NCBI RefSeq assembly: GCF_032884065.1
Contig: NC_088866.1
Location: 27,249,899 to 27,313,898 of the forward strand
Source of the DNA: Artemia franciscana
Lineage: Eukaryota > Arthropoda > Branchiopoda > Anostraca > Artemiidae
Reading direction: 5' to 3'
DNA length: 64,000 bases
In this document: positions 22,921 to 34,479 of the stretch, piece after piece
How positions within the stretch are numbered: the first letter of the stretch is position 1
How the letters are laid out: each line of letters begins with the position of its first letter
The notes under the pieces: generated by a model
Databases searched by the model: none
The model's input: only the letters and a program-made list of their open reading frames with translations
Told to the model about the DNA's origin: nothing
Made by a program: the position numbers and the translations under genes

Positions 22921-24110
22921 ATCTTAAGATATCTCTTAGGAAAATGTACTTCAACTTTCTTAAAATGCCAACATTCCTAGCGAGTTCAAGACTAATATAA
23001 TCTATATGTTTTCAAAAACTAACCCATTCATCAGTTAAAACTCCTAGATAATTTGTACAGTTTATTCTTCAAATAATCATATCAGCAAAATTAAGTCTAT
23101 CTATCCAAGGGTAATAATTTGACCTCCTACCATACAATAAAAAGCAAGATTTACTATAATTCAAATTTAACTTATTAAGCTTCATCCACTCTTGTACAAA
23201 CTCCAGACAAGAACTACTGCGACTCAACAGCTGAATTCATGTTTGTGCAGCCACGGTTAAATAAGTGTCATCTGCAAAGCTGGGGACAATTACTTTTTCC
23301 CCTTCGCATCCAAAATCAAGATCATACGAAATCATATTAAAAGCTCTGCATAAATCTTTTATGAAAACTGGAAATAATAGGGGGCCAAGAACAGATCCTT
23401 GAGATACTGCAAATTTAAAATAACTGACTAAAGAAATATTATTTTCTAGTTTTGTATATTGATATCTTTCGTTTGAAAACAAGGAAAGTAATTCAAGAAA
23501 TGATCCTCTAAAACCACAATTTTTTTAATTTGACATTTAGTATAAAATGATAAACGCAGTCAAAAGCTTTTACAATATAAAAAATAATAAACAGAAGCGA
23601 CTTTCATACCTTTATCCAACACATCACTAGCAAAACTTGTCAAAAATAAAACAACATGCTCAGTAGATAAAGCCCTTCAAAAATCAAACTGATTTGGATT
23701 AAAAAATGACTTACTCTCGAAAATTCAACCGTTTTTTTAACTATTAATTTTTCAAACAATCTTGATACTACCATTAATAAAGAAATGGGCCTACAATTTC
23801 CTAGTACATTTTTATCCCTATCCTTATAAACAGGAATAACTTTTGCAATTTTAAAACAACTTGGAAACACTCCAGTCCAAAAACGTTCATTAGATAAGTA
23901 CAGTAAATAACATAAAATAACAGGGTAAATACACTTTAAAGTTTTAACTGCTACCAAATTAGAACCAAAAGCTCCAATTTTCATATTATTCAATGTTTCA
24001 GAAAGCTCATAAGCATTAATTGGCTTCAAATATGCTGAAACACCACCTGCATTCAATAATTATTTTTGAAAACTATCTTCATGCTCAGAAAATGCTTCAT
24101 GCTATGAAAA
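22921..24110 (-). pseudogene. CR1/L2-like LINE reverse transcriptase (broken)
   Basis: On the minus strand, from 24056 down, come KIGAFGSNLVAVKTLKCIYP, CFKIAKVIPVYKDRD and GNCRPISLLMVVSRLFEKL (RT fingers). A frameshifted middle follows at 23640-23482. Then VSQGSVLGPLLF (RT motif B; Val-Ser where Gly-Val-Pro is usual) and VPSFADDTYLTV (catalytic Asp-Asp). From about 23230 to 22930 are fragments EWMKLNKLNLNYSKSCFLLY and CTNYLGVLTDEW. The end is lost at the family A junction (22915). Orientation is opposite to the debris at 18600-21250, so the two were either inverted relative to each other or are separate copies. Confidence 0.82.
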
Positions 24111-24159
24111 TGTTAATGTTTCAAGTTCCTTCCAAAAAATAGGTCATCATACTTTGTCT

Positions 24160-25540
24160 TGACATGGCTCTTATTTCAATTGTGGGTCATATACGACTAA
24201 AGCATCGTTTCAAATACAAGCTATTCACACATTTCATCATTGCTATTATTCTGTTCAATGATGGTAACTGATGGTAAACTACCAATGACACTTGCTTGTC
24301 ACTGATTTGTTTTTAATTTCCTTAGTAATATTACCTACCGGTGCCCTTTATTTTGCTAGAGATTTCACTGTCTATTACCAGGTTATTTTAGCACACATGT
24401 AACAGTTCCGACATTCAGACAAGATATGATTTATGACATTGGTGCAGCAGTACGCATGTCTTCCTTTTACTTTCTTTTGAATGCTAATACCCAAAGGATA
24501 GTGATAGGATTAATCAATAAGTTATGTGTCACCCCCAATGTGAGCAAGAAGTTAACCCTCGTTGTCCACTGTAAATTTCATAAATGCAATTTTTTTTTAA
24601 GCAGTATCATCTCCAAACATTTTACTCTTGTTTATCAATTGTCAGCAGTGTGAAATTTTTCTATAGTCCAAAGAAGTTTAATCTCTCACATAGTTCAAAT
24701 AATTGTCTTTTTCAGCATTCAATGCTAAAATAACTCTATCATGTGCACGTACTTTCTTGAAGTATTTCTTCTTCAGTTTTTCAATTCTGCTGTTATTCTG
24801 TTCAATGAAAGTATCTGTTGGTAAACTACCAATGATACTATGAACGTTCAGCAATGCTTTGGTTTTCATTGAATACTTTTTAATTCTCTAGGCGATTTTA
24901 TTTGCTAATGTTCTTTTCTTTTTGCTCTAGTATTCACTGTCTATTGCCAGATTATTTTTACATAGATAACAGTTTTAACACCTAGACAAGATATGATTCA
25001 TGACATTGGTAGAAGAATACGATTTTTTTCTTTTTTTACGTTCCGTTGAATGGTTACACCAGAAAGATAATAACATGATTTATCAAAAGGTAACTTGTTA
25101 CCAGTAGCACTAGCAAGAACTTCACCCTCATCATCAAATATTAGTTGTAAGTTTGCATTATCCTTAGACACAATCTTATCTGGCGTTTTTACACTGGTAT
25201 AGCCACCATTACGATATTTTAAATTTTTTTGGTACTCAAAAGAAAGCTAATCTCTCACTGCCATGGCCACGCTCTCATATATTTTCAATGATGTCACTAT
25301 TAGCGTATGCTTCGCAGTTCAATTATTTGCCCTTGTCAGCATTCAATATTACGACGACTATTATTGAGACACACTTTTTTGAAATATTTCATTTTTACTT
25401 TTTAAAATAAGATGTATGTGTTTACCCTTCCATTGCACAGTGAAAATTAGTCGAAATCGTGCAATAATCTAACCGCTGTCGATGACCAGGCATAGAGCAC
25501 CACGAGAATAGCCCCATAAAAAATTTTAAGAACCTTTTTC
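24160..25540 (-). pseudogene. Unrecognised tandem protein module, degenerate, about 2.5 units
   Basis: Repeat unit about 555 bp: the tract cattggtagtttaccaacag (inverse, near 24825) recurs with changes near 24270. The clearest open part, 24678-24869, reads LLNVHSIIGSLPTDTFIEQN, then EKLKKKYFKKVRAHDRVILA. Another unit (about 25000-25200) gives FDDEGEVLASATGNKLPFDK followed by CYYLSG. A Cys-pair segment (ECRNCYMC) lies near 24380. The same order of blocks occurs on the plus strand at 40235-40880. No domain family is recognised. All copies carry stops, so they are either dead paralogues of a repeated-domain gene or part of a transposon. Confidence 0.45.
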
Positions 25541-26740
25541 ACCAAAGATCACTTTCTATTTTGATTTGGTAAACAAAAAGTTGAAATTTTTTTTAATAAA
25601 AAAAATTCTAAGTTAATCAAAATTTTAAATTCAAAAAAACTTAGAGGCCGGAGGGAGGGAACTGAGAGAATGTAAATTTCTGGGGAGGGATTACTGGGAA
25701 TTGGGAGGGGAAGAGGGACTATAGAGGGGTACATGGCAAAATAAACTCATGCGCAAGCCTGGTAATGGTAAACGAGTGTGGTTGGGATCATTACATTGCA
25801 GAAAAGGACACCTGGCCGACTGTAGTTATTACAATTATTGTGACCAAAATAAGCGTCATTGACCAACAAAAGAAATTGCCTTTCTAGCAAGCATCTCAAT
25901 ATCTAACCTCAATTGAGAAATCGGCTACGCAAATAACTTGTTTTGATATTGTGGCGCCTAATACAAGTTAGCTAGCATTTGGAAACAATTCATTGATTGT
26001 CTAGAATGTATTAAAACATAATATCATCAATGAATGGTTGGCTAGGTTGAGTCGCACATCGTTCTTTTACCATGAAAAATATCGGGTCTCATATTCGGTT
26101 CCTGCACCAGATAAAAATTTCATGAATTCATTCTAAAAACTGCTTAGAAGCAAAAAAAGAGTCGTTTGAAAAGAAAGCAAGTTGCCATTAGTTATGTCAC
26201 TGGTAGCACTGGGGATTTTCCCTTTCTGTGTTGTCTTAAAAAAAATGCCGGCACCGAGATTCGAATGGGTAGGGCTCTGGAAGCACAGATAGACCCCATA
26301 CTTTTTTTCTTCAATTGGGCCCTAACAACATCGTATGGTGATATATGTTGGATTGTGTTCCATACATCCCAAATAGTGATACATTGGATATTAAAGATTT
26401 TTTTTCATGTATCCTTTTTCCTTTTTGAAGAATAACCAAAATTATGGGTGTTTCGTTATTACAAATTGAACGCCTTGTAAAGGCAGTAATATCTGGAAGA
26501 TTTCAAATGTTTCATAGCAACGAGCTGTAATTAAGGAGCGATGCAAATGAACACTAACAAACTCTTTCAGAAACAGATCATTGATAAGAATAAAGAATTG
26601 AATTTATTCTAATTCAAAGAATATAAAGCTTATTAACTTTGTTACCCATCAAAAGTCAAAAGCCTGATTAATTTTGGACTAACTTTTGAAAAGGGGAAAT
26701 TACCCCTGAAATGTCAAATAGTTTTAATAAAAATCAACCA
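25541..26740. other. Unassigned interval
   Basis: No supported gene. Purine-rich sequence near 25640-25735 (gagggaggga, gggaggggaa) makes spurious open frames. The 89-codon frame at 26166 has no recognisable motif. Confidence 0.4.
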
Positions 26741-28130
26741 TTATATTTAGCATACCAGAGAACCCCAATGTAGAGGTTACAAGCTCGTATATACAAATTG
26801 TGTAATTTTGCATGTATTACCAAAAGAAAGATTACTTATACGTGTTCATCTCTTTATTTGTTGGTTTTCCCAAAGGTTATCTTATCGAAAAAGGATCATA
26901 AAAGTTCAAGATACGGCTCATTTGATTGGAAATCAAAATTTCTAGTGCCGTTTTTAAAAAACGCAAAAGACTAGAGACCATCTAGCCCCCTCTCATACGT
27001 CTTTCTCCCTAATGTTGTCAAATCAGAATTTTCAGATATCTATCTTGTTCAGCATATTTGAAACGTCCAAAAACAATGCCTTTGCCTACACCATGACCCC
27101 CCCCCAACCCCTCGGGAGACGACTGTAAGTTACGAAATATATACATTGTTTACTAACAGCATTTGTTACTTGGTAGTGTACGGACATTGGGGGGGGGGGA
27201 TTTCTGATTGGGGAGATTTAATACGGTGAAAAGTATTCATGGGTGGGGAATTTTCTGGGGTTAATCTTTCCAGAGAAAATTTAAACTGTGGGTATTTGCA
27301 AGGATTCCTTCACGAAATTCTCTTTATTGGTCTTTCTTTGGCTTTTCAAGGAGTAAATTTAACCTGGAGAGATGTTCTTCGGGAAATTTTCAAGGCTGTT
27401 GGGATTGCCTGGAGCAGTTGTCTGAAGGGGGACTTTCCACATGAAATATTCTCCATGGGGTTTTTTCAACAGGAGATACTTTCCACTGGGAAGGGGGGAT
27501 TTCCGGGCAAAATCTTCTGTGGGGGAGGATATCTAATATGATTTGAAAAACGATAAGAAATTAAAATTTTTGTAAATGAAAGTATGCTAAGGAGAATTTT
27601 ACAGGTGAAAGGGCTGAAAGCTACGAAACTTACCATTGTTTATGCATTGTATTTGTTAATGGGTCCGTAAGAAATTTTCTTGGGGGAATTTTAGCAAGGA
27701 TAAAATTGCCCAGGGGAATTTTCCGGTGGGGGGGTTTGTACAATGAACTTACTTAGAGGAATTTTCTGTGGGGGACAAAACTTTTCACATAGGGAAGCTG
27801 GATTTCTCGGCATCATATGAAAAACTATGAAGAATTAAATAAAAAAAACAGGTTTTTGACTAGAAGTAAGGAGCAACATTAAAACTTAAAACGAGCCAAA
27901 AATAGTCTGTATATGAGAAGGGTTGCTTTTCCTCAATACCTCGCTCCTTATGCTAAAGTTTGACTTTTTGTACCAGTTAATTTGAAAACAAATCCTGAAA
28001 CACAAAGGCCATTTAATTAGAATAGGAAATTATTTAAAAGTTATAAAATACCTTAGCGTGAAGAGCGAGGTATTGAGAAAGGGAAACCCCCTCATATACG
28101 GAAAATTTCAAACTTGTTTTTTTAATTCAT
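26740..28130 (-). mobile_element. Family A relative, inverted and diverged
   Basis: Read on the minus strand, a palindrome module (27838-28125, with tacctcgctccttatgctaa and its inverse agcgtgaagagcgaggtatt) comes first. A G-rich section with repeated ggaattttct-like motifs follows (27200-27830). Then the body inverse (about 26860-27130; includes ctcgggagacgactgtaagt, the counterpart of the gactgtgggggag tract). Identity to the 9405 copy is clearly lower. The 100-codon plus-strand frame at 27239 is a reading of the G-rich repeat and is not a gene. Confidence 0.55.
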
Positions 28131-29900
28131 TACAAGAGAGGTGGCAATGATACTGATAGCACACACTTAGACCATAATTCAAACGTTCACATCTTAATAG
28201 TTATATGAATGTGCAATCAAAATCACCAAAGATGTATTTGGGGCCCAGGGATGAAGTTGTTCGTTCCCCAAACCATTGTTTTTGTTTTATTTTGTGATAT
28301 TCTAGACTCCTTAACTTCTATTCCGTTGTTCCTATTTTAAGTATGACGGTGTGAGGTGTAAAAACATAGCTAACACAAATATTTTGTTTTTTCAGTAAAC
28401 CAGATACTAAACCCCAACGTGTTCACAGCTGAAACCAGGCGCAAAATAAGCCCAGGCGCCCATAGCCTCCTTGTCATAAGCTTTTGGTAAATATATATTT
28501 AACTTAATACCTGCATGACGACTGCTAACCTCCTTAAAAAAAATTACACGTGTGAGGATCCATGATACAGCCATTTCACTCACATGGCTTTCTTAAAATT
28601 GGCCATTCAGATGCTATGTAGATTGAGTTAATATGGGGTTATATACCTGGCGTGTATCATGTTCTCAAGTACATTTTATGGAGCTAAAAGACTTGGCTTT
28701 TAAAAGACTTTTATCTTTCAATTCGTCCAACTCGCTTCTAGAAAGATAAGATCTCCCCCTCCCCCTATTATGTATTTTCTTAATTTTTGTTGTCTTTCTT
28801 ATTCAAATTATCAAATAATTATATATTTTATTGCTGCCCATCCTCTTGAATTTTTATTATTTCCTGTTCCCTTTCCTCCTGAAAAATTCCTGCGTTCGTA
28901 CTTCTCTATTGCAATTATTTTTACAAATCCACTATGAAAATATTTAGCTTAGCTAGTGACACTCTCAAAACATAAATAAGTCTTAGTTGAATATGCTCAA
29001 AATGGATGTTAGTCTAGCAAATTCTTATATCATAAGGTGGTCGAGAAGCTTGTAAGAAAGTAACGCTAATGAATGAGTTTGGCTGTTTTTCACTTTAAAA
29101 AGTTCTACTAGGCTTGTGAGTGTGACAACCTTGGATAGACCCCAGCAATAAGTTGTGAATGAACGTCTACAATACGTTTAAGGCAACATCATACCGAACA
29201 CCAAGAAGCTAGGATGAGAATTGCATTCGTACTTAGTTTTATTTTTGCTCTTTAAAATGATGTAAGTACAAAAGAATTTACTCTTAAGAATATCGAATTA
29301 TTTCTGATTAGTGAATTATTTTTAGATAACCAATCATAAATCGTTGACATACTTCAGTTAAACGCAACTTATGTTATGGAACAGTGATACGAATGTACCA
29401 TTAGGTGTTGCCATGGAATAGATTAAAATACAAATGCTGTTCTCTACTAAAAATATACAATAAACCCATAATTAACTCTCAGATTGATGTTAAATATTGC
29501 CCTCCTCAGGATTAAATTAGAAGCGAAAGTTTATCCAATGAAATTAAGGTTGGTATTAAAACTAAAAATGAACAGAAATCATTACGTGTTTCCATCTTCT
29601 CACTTTTAAATTTAAGTTCGGTAAGTGGTTTAATTGAAAGAATTGTAGAGCCCAATTGCAGTTGAAAGTTTTTTGTTTAACAGAGATCTAATTAAAAAAG
29701 TAATTTCAGTTTCAAGTCGCTGTGTAGTGTTACGCCGCTATTGTGTTTGAGCATTCGCTATAAATGTTTACTTTCGTCCCAAGTATTCTAAAATGCGTAT
29801 TACTGCATGTAGCAAGATTCTGATGATCGCATATTGTTTCTTTGTTATTATTAGAGAAGCCATCCATTTTTTAGGTTTCTAAGATCCCCTCCAACAAGAG
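28131..29900. other. Intergenic, nothing recognised
   Basis: AT-rich sequence without sustained open frames, RNA genes or repeats that I can identify. A short partial match to the palindrome edge (ttggtattaaaactaaaaat) lies near 29550. Confidence 0.4.
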
Positions 29901-29901
29901 T

Positions 29902-30160
29902 AAAAATGTGAAAAGTGAGCTTGCTTACAGATAACATTACCTATAGAGCGAGGCTTATTAGTCCATGAGCCTCGCGGGCAGCAGGGGAGGTCTGTATTCT
30001 ATATTTATTCAACAAAGTCATAAAACTAAATAAAAAAACCGAGCTTTATTAAATAAATATAGAATACAGACCTCGTCCCGTTGCTCGGAGGGCTCAAGGA
30101 CTAATACACTTTGCTATATAGGTAATTTTACCTGTAAGCAAGCCCGCTTTACACATATTT
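29902..30160. repeat. Foldback element with ~108-bp inverted arms
   Basis: Left arm 29902-30009 and right arm 30051-30160 are imperfect inverse copies around a 41-base A/T-rich loop. Paired landmarks include gagcttgcttacag with ctgtaagcaagcccgc, acctatagagcgaggc with gctatataggta, and gtctgtattctatatttatt with aataaatatagaatacagac. There is no coding capacity. It is distinct in sequence from the family A palindromes, though it also contains a gagcgagg box. Confidence 0.8.
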
Positions 30161-30404
30161 CCCATGGATTATTTCCCATGGAGGGGGAGGGTCAACGAAA
30201 AATGGATACGCTTCTCCAATAATGACAAAGAAACACTATGCGATCATCAGAATCTTGTTATATCCTGTAATATGCACTTTAGAGCACTTGGAACAAAAAT
30301 AAATATTAACGAAGATGTTAACCTACAACTCAAAATCAGAACAAGCATATTGTCTTAGAAGATTTATTCGAAGATCCTACATGAAAATTTATAATGCAAT
30401 AGGT

Positions 30405-30885
30405 TTTTTTTGCTGTCTTGGAAAGGGGTTGATTAGGAAAATGAAATTTTCAATAGTGAATCCACTGCCAAAAATATACTCCAAGATAGCATTGCCAAGC
30501 TAATATATTAACCCTCTTCTGATTTTTAAGTTTTAAAAATTTGCCTACTTGACAGGTTCAATCTTGGAAAAACAACACTATACCTTAATTTTCAGTTTTC
30601 AGTTTCTTTTTCTCTAGTTTTAGTTTTGAAAATAATATTCCTGTTATTCGAGTAGAATTTTAAGTCGTATAAATGATTTTTTTCTAAATTTAGGACATTA
30701 TAACAAAGATTTTAAAAGCCATGAAAGGTCAGTGCCCTCTAGAAGGAGAAGTAGTGAAAGTGGGTACTTCAAAATACCTTCCCTGGATATACTTTAGGCT
30801 GTAGATCAGTCCCTGAGAGTTTCATTTTCCCAATCCAGCCCCTCTCCGAGAAAGCGAGAAGTTGCTTGTCTAAAATTTTGACAAA
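30405..30885 (+). mobile_element. Family B element, second copy (diverged)
   Basis: Resembles 4340-4871: a left terminus-like stretch (ctgtcttggaaaggggttga), the core beginning tttgcctacttgacagg and including ctgttattcgagtagaattt, then the inverted right terminus (ctctagaaggagaagtagtg ... ataccttccctggatatact ... tcagtccctgagagtttcat) ending near gaagttgcttgtctaaaatt. Non-coding. Confidence 0.65.
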
Positions 30886-31734
30886 ATTAGCAATTCTTCA
30901 CAACTTAGACTCTTGCCCTTACAGGGGTCATGCAAATTTTACAGACCTACATTTTATTTTCTTTTTCTTAGGTATTGCAAATTTTTTACTCGACGTCATC
31001 TTCGGTCACGATGGGATCGTGGCTGAAAACGGGATGGGAAGGGCCCTCTCTACCTTCCGATAGTTTTTGGCTCTTGGAGAGGGTGTTTGGAACCAGAATA
31101 TTACCTGTATTACCAGAAGCAGATCCAGATGGGGGGGAGGGGCGGAAGGAGTCTTAGGCCCCCAAGATTTTTTTGGTGCTCTCATTCGCATTCCCTACTT
31201 TTTCCTTTTTTCGCTCTTTTCATTAAGTAAACTTGTCAATTTTATCAATTATTCGTAGGTAATTTATCCAATTAACAACGGAAAGTAAAGTTTTCCTTTT
31301 AACGTAAAGAGCAAAGTTGAAACTTAAAGTGAAAAGAAATTATTTATCTTCAGCCGGTTCAGTATGTATCTGCAAAATTGGCATGAAAATCTTTGAATGC
31401 TGCAAAGATTTTTCTACGAACATGGAACTTTCCCCTATTTCACGAAAATGGAAACACCTGTTGAAGATAAAAGTAGTCTTCAACACGTTTCATAAAGGTG
31501 GTAACACAGTTATAGCATAAATCGGTAACGCAATCATTTGTCTATTCACGATGACATATTGAAAAGTAGCCTTGTTGCTGAAAGTTCAAAATAGAGAAAA
31601 GTAAAAATTTGGATACAAACATGGAATGGATATGAGACGAAGACTGATGGCTGAATATGAAAGGAGATAGAAGAATGTTTTCTTATGTTTTAGTAAAATA
31701 TCTTAAAATACCCGGAAATCGAAAGGTAAGCTTT

Positions 31735-32700
31735 GACTAATAATAAATCCCCTCCACCCTCAAAAAATCCTTAATTTTAGTTTTTGCGGCTAAGTAAATA
31801 GCGAATGGGCCAATAGGGCTTTCGTATGAATAAATTAATCGGTCTATTTGTTCTAACTATAAAGCTAGTTTGGTTGGAATTAGATGAATGAAAGCGTTCA
31901 AAAAATTTAGGCCAGGGACAGATCCATGTGGTAGGAGGGGGCCACCCTCACCCCAAGACACTTCTGGGTCACTTATTCCGTTCTTTTTTCTTTTTTGAAA
32001 TCTTTTTTAAAATAAACTTGTCAATTTGGTGCCTATCTTGAGTTACATTGGCACCCTTCGTCTAGTGGCCCCCGCGCCCAAGATTTTGCTCTTGATTTGT
32101 TAGAGATTCAGACATGAAACTGCTCGCACAATCAGCTTACGAATCATTTCGTCATAAAATTATAAGATAAACTTCGCTTTTAGGAAAAATTAATCATATA
32201 ATTAAACTTGCTTGTTAGATCTTTATCCTCAGATTATGTTTTCTTTTTTCTTTTTTGGGCAAAGTTATTTCTATTTTCTTTCTTAAGGGCCCGTAAATTT
32301 AGGGTACGGTTTCTGGGCGTCAATGATGGGGATATGATAAGGCAACTTACAACATTAATTTATGTTAAGGAATATTTTTTTTTGAACTGCTCCTACCCAC
32401 TCCCTATTCAGAAAATCCTTAATTTCAGTTTTGTGACTAATTAAATAGCGAAACGCAATAAGGCTTTCGTGTGATAATTCTGTCTGTCAATTTATTTTAA
32501 CCGTATAGCTAATTTGGTTGAAATCGGATAAATGAAAGAGTTAAAAGCAATTTAGGCCAGAAACAGATCTATGGGTTCGGAGGGGACAACCCTCCTCCAA
32601 GACACTTCTAGCACCCTTATTTCGTTCTTTTTTCAGTTTGGTGCCAACCTGAAATCCCATTGGCACCCATGGTCTAGTGCCCCCCCCCAAGATTTTTTCT
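31735..32700 (+). repeat. Two direct copies of a ~370-bp dispersed repeat (family C)
   Basis: Copies at about 31735-32105 and 32385-32700 share, in order, aaaaatccttaatttt, aagtaaatagcgaa, a ggctttcgt tract, aatttaggccag, acagatc, ccaagacacttct, and ggcaccc ... gtctagtg ... caagatttt. The 31110-31200 region (cccccaagatttttttggtg) and the sequence just after SDR exon 3 (gggccaaatcttggggtggg, inverse) are partial relatives. Non-coding. Confidence 0.65.
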
Positions 32701-33475
32701 AGGTCAGCACCTGTGTACTATGGCGATAAAGGTAGAGAAGCAGGTTTAATCCGGATCTAGTTTATTTGGTTTATTAAAACAAATATGTACAAGATTTTAT
32801 GTTCATGACTCCTTTTTGTAAAGAAAAATATGCCCTCCTTTTTACGATGCTTAGCGTACTCTTAAAAGGGTCAAAGTGCCTTTTTTCAGAGATAAGTCGA
32901 AAAAAAAACTTTAACCAACTGTTGAAACAAAGTTAATTTTAGATTTTTTTTTTTAATTTGTTATGATAATACAACTGTCACAATGGGAATCCTTCTTCTG
33001 CATCAGTTAATTATTCCAAAAATAGAATGTCCTGGAGAATGAAGTACTTTACTAATGGCTGTTTAAAGTATCCCTATTAGATGAATTTTATCTTGTTTAT
33101 TCATTTATTCGTTCATTTAATATAAAAATTCTGTAATATAAATTTTATAGCCAAAAGATGCTCGAACTAGCAACACAAAATATATATAAAAAAAAACTTT
33201 ACCAAAATTAATTGGTAATGCGTACGCCTTTTATATTAAGCACTGCAGTACAGTAGTGCAAGGTTGACTTCAAAGCCAAAGCAAAATCAATTTAGATGCC
33301 AAATTATTCAAGTGCAGTATTATATTATAATAAATGAGCTGAAAGCAGTTCCGTCAAACTTTCACTTTTTGTGTTTTTTTTTAAGCTGAATCTTCTAGAC
33401 AGTGGTTTTCAAGTAAAAAAAAATCATTCCATCTACAATGACGAAACTATCCAATGATCCACCTTTATTACAAAA
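32701..33475. other. Sequence upstream of the SDR gene
   Basis: AT-rich region between the family C repeats and the first coding exon. It must contain the 5' untranslated region and perhaps the promoter, but no TATA box, initiator or other site stands out with confidence. Confidence 0.3.
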
Positions 33476-33734
33476 ATGTGCAATGTTAATCATTTTAGAC
33501 TTTTCGAATTCTTCCAAGAGGTTTGGCACAACAACATTCGCCATTTACCCCTTATTGGTCAGCTTACCTGCGGTTTCCTCGCATTCACATGCTTACCTTT
33601 GTTAGTATCGGTAGTTTCGATCAGTGTTTGCATTTTAGTCCCAATGCGAATCATTAGCAAATTCACAACGAAATGGTGCACCTGTAAAAACCGAATGGAT
33701 GGAAAGACAGTTCTCTTGACTGGTGCCACATCTG
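33476..33734 (+). CDS. SDR gene (retinol dehydrogenase 11-14-like), exon 1
   Basis: Encodes the N-terminus of a membrane-anchored short-chain dehydrogenase/reductase. ATG at 33476 opens about 86 codons: a leader, a hydrophobic helix around residues 30-57 (LPLLVSVVSISVCILVPMRI), a basic stretch (KFTTKWCTCKNRM), then DGKTVLLTGATSG, the first half of the NADP(H)-binding TGxxxGIG motif. The exon ends at 33734 after one base of the Gly codon, at a consensus donor (gtaagc, 33735). This layout (anchor, WxCK-like, GKTVxxTGA) matches vertebrate RDH11-14 and related insect enzymes, which act on retinoid or other lipid carbonyls at the ER or mitochondria. The start is the first in-frame ATG seen. An upstream ATG at 33439 is in another frame. 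Confidence 0.85.
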
Positions 33735-34479
33735 GTAAGCTTTCTTCCTACCTTTTCTTTTTATATTCACTATATTTTTCATAGCAGCCAAATATTCTTT
33801 AAATGTGATATGTAAAATTTTTTAATTTTCTTAAATAATTATTTATGCATCAAATTAACTCTTACTAGGTGGCCATTTTTGAGTTACTCGTTTATCATTC
33901 TGTTGGTACTTCTTACTCAAAATGACTTTGATAGACTTGACTTAGCAAATGAAGTTCGATTCATTTTAAATTTAATATGGTCAAGTCGAATAAAGAGCTT
34001 TATTGTCCATCCTCAGCAGCATATAAAGAAATAGATTAAAAGCAAAGATGAGCAACTGGCAGGAAAACATAATAGGAGACTAGTTCATTATTAGCACAAG
34101 GTTTAGAGGCTTAAAAGACCCAAAAGTGTCTGAAAAAAAAATTGAACAGTAAACAGAGAACTTCAACATGAAATTTTCTTAACTTGGAAACATTTCGCCA
34201 GTAAATATTTTACTTGATTCCATTACTGGCAAAGGAACAAAGTGAACACACCAGTTGACGCCTTTTGTGTGCTCAATCCAAATTAAATATATAATTCTCC
34301 TCATAAATATACCCCCCTCCCTAATTGTCATGTATGTTGCCATAAAACACAGGTTTTTACTATGGGGATAGGTACTAAAAGAGGCCAGTACTCCCTATGC
34401 TATTGTGGAGAACAAGAGGTCAGTACTCCCTATCCTGGTATGCACTAAAAGAAGTTCTTTGTGATCGTCCATTGATAAA

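Noticed and set aside
27239-27541. 100-codon plus-strand frame rich in Gly and Phe
   Set aside because: Lies in a G-rich stretch of repeated ggaattttct-like words inside an inverted family A relative; no domain and no independent support.
33439-33605. Upstream ATG at 33439 as the SDR start
   Set aside because: It is in a different frame from the TGATSG motif and reaches a stop soon after; the frame from 33476 carries the anchor and motif.
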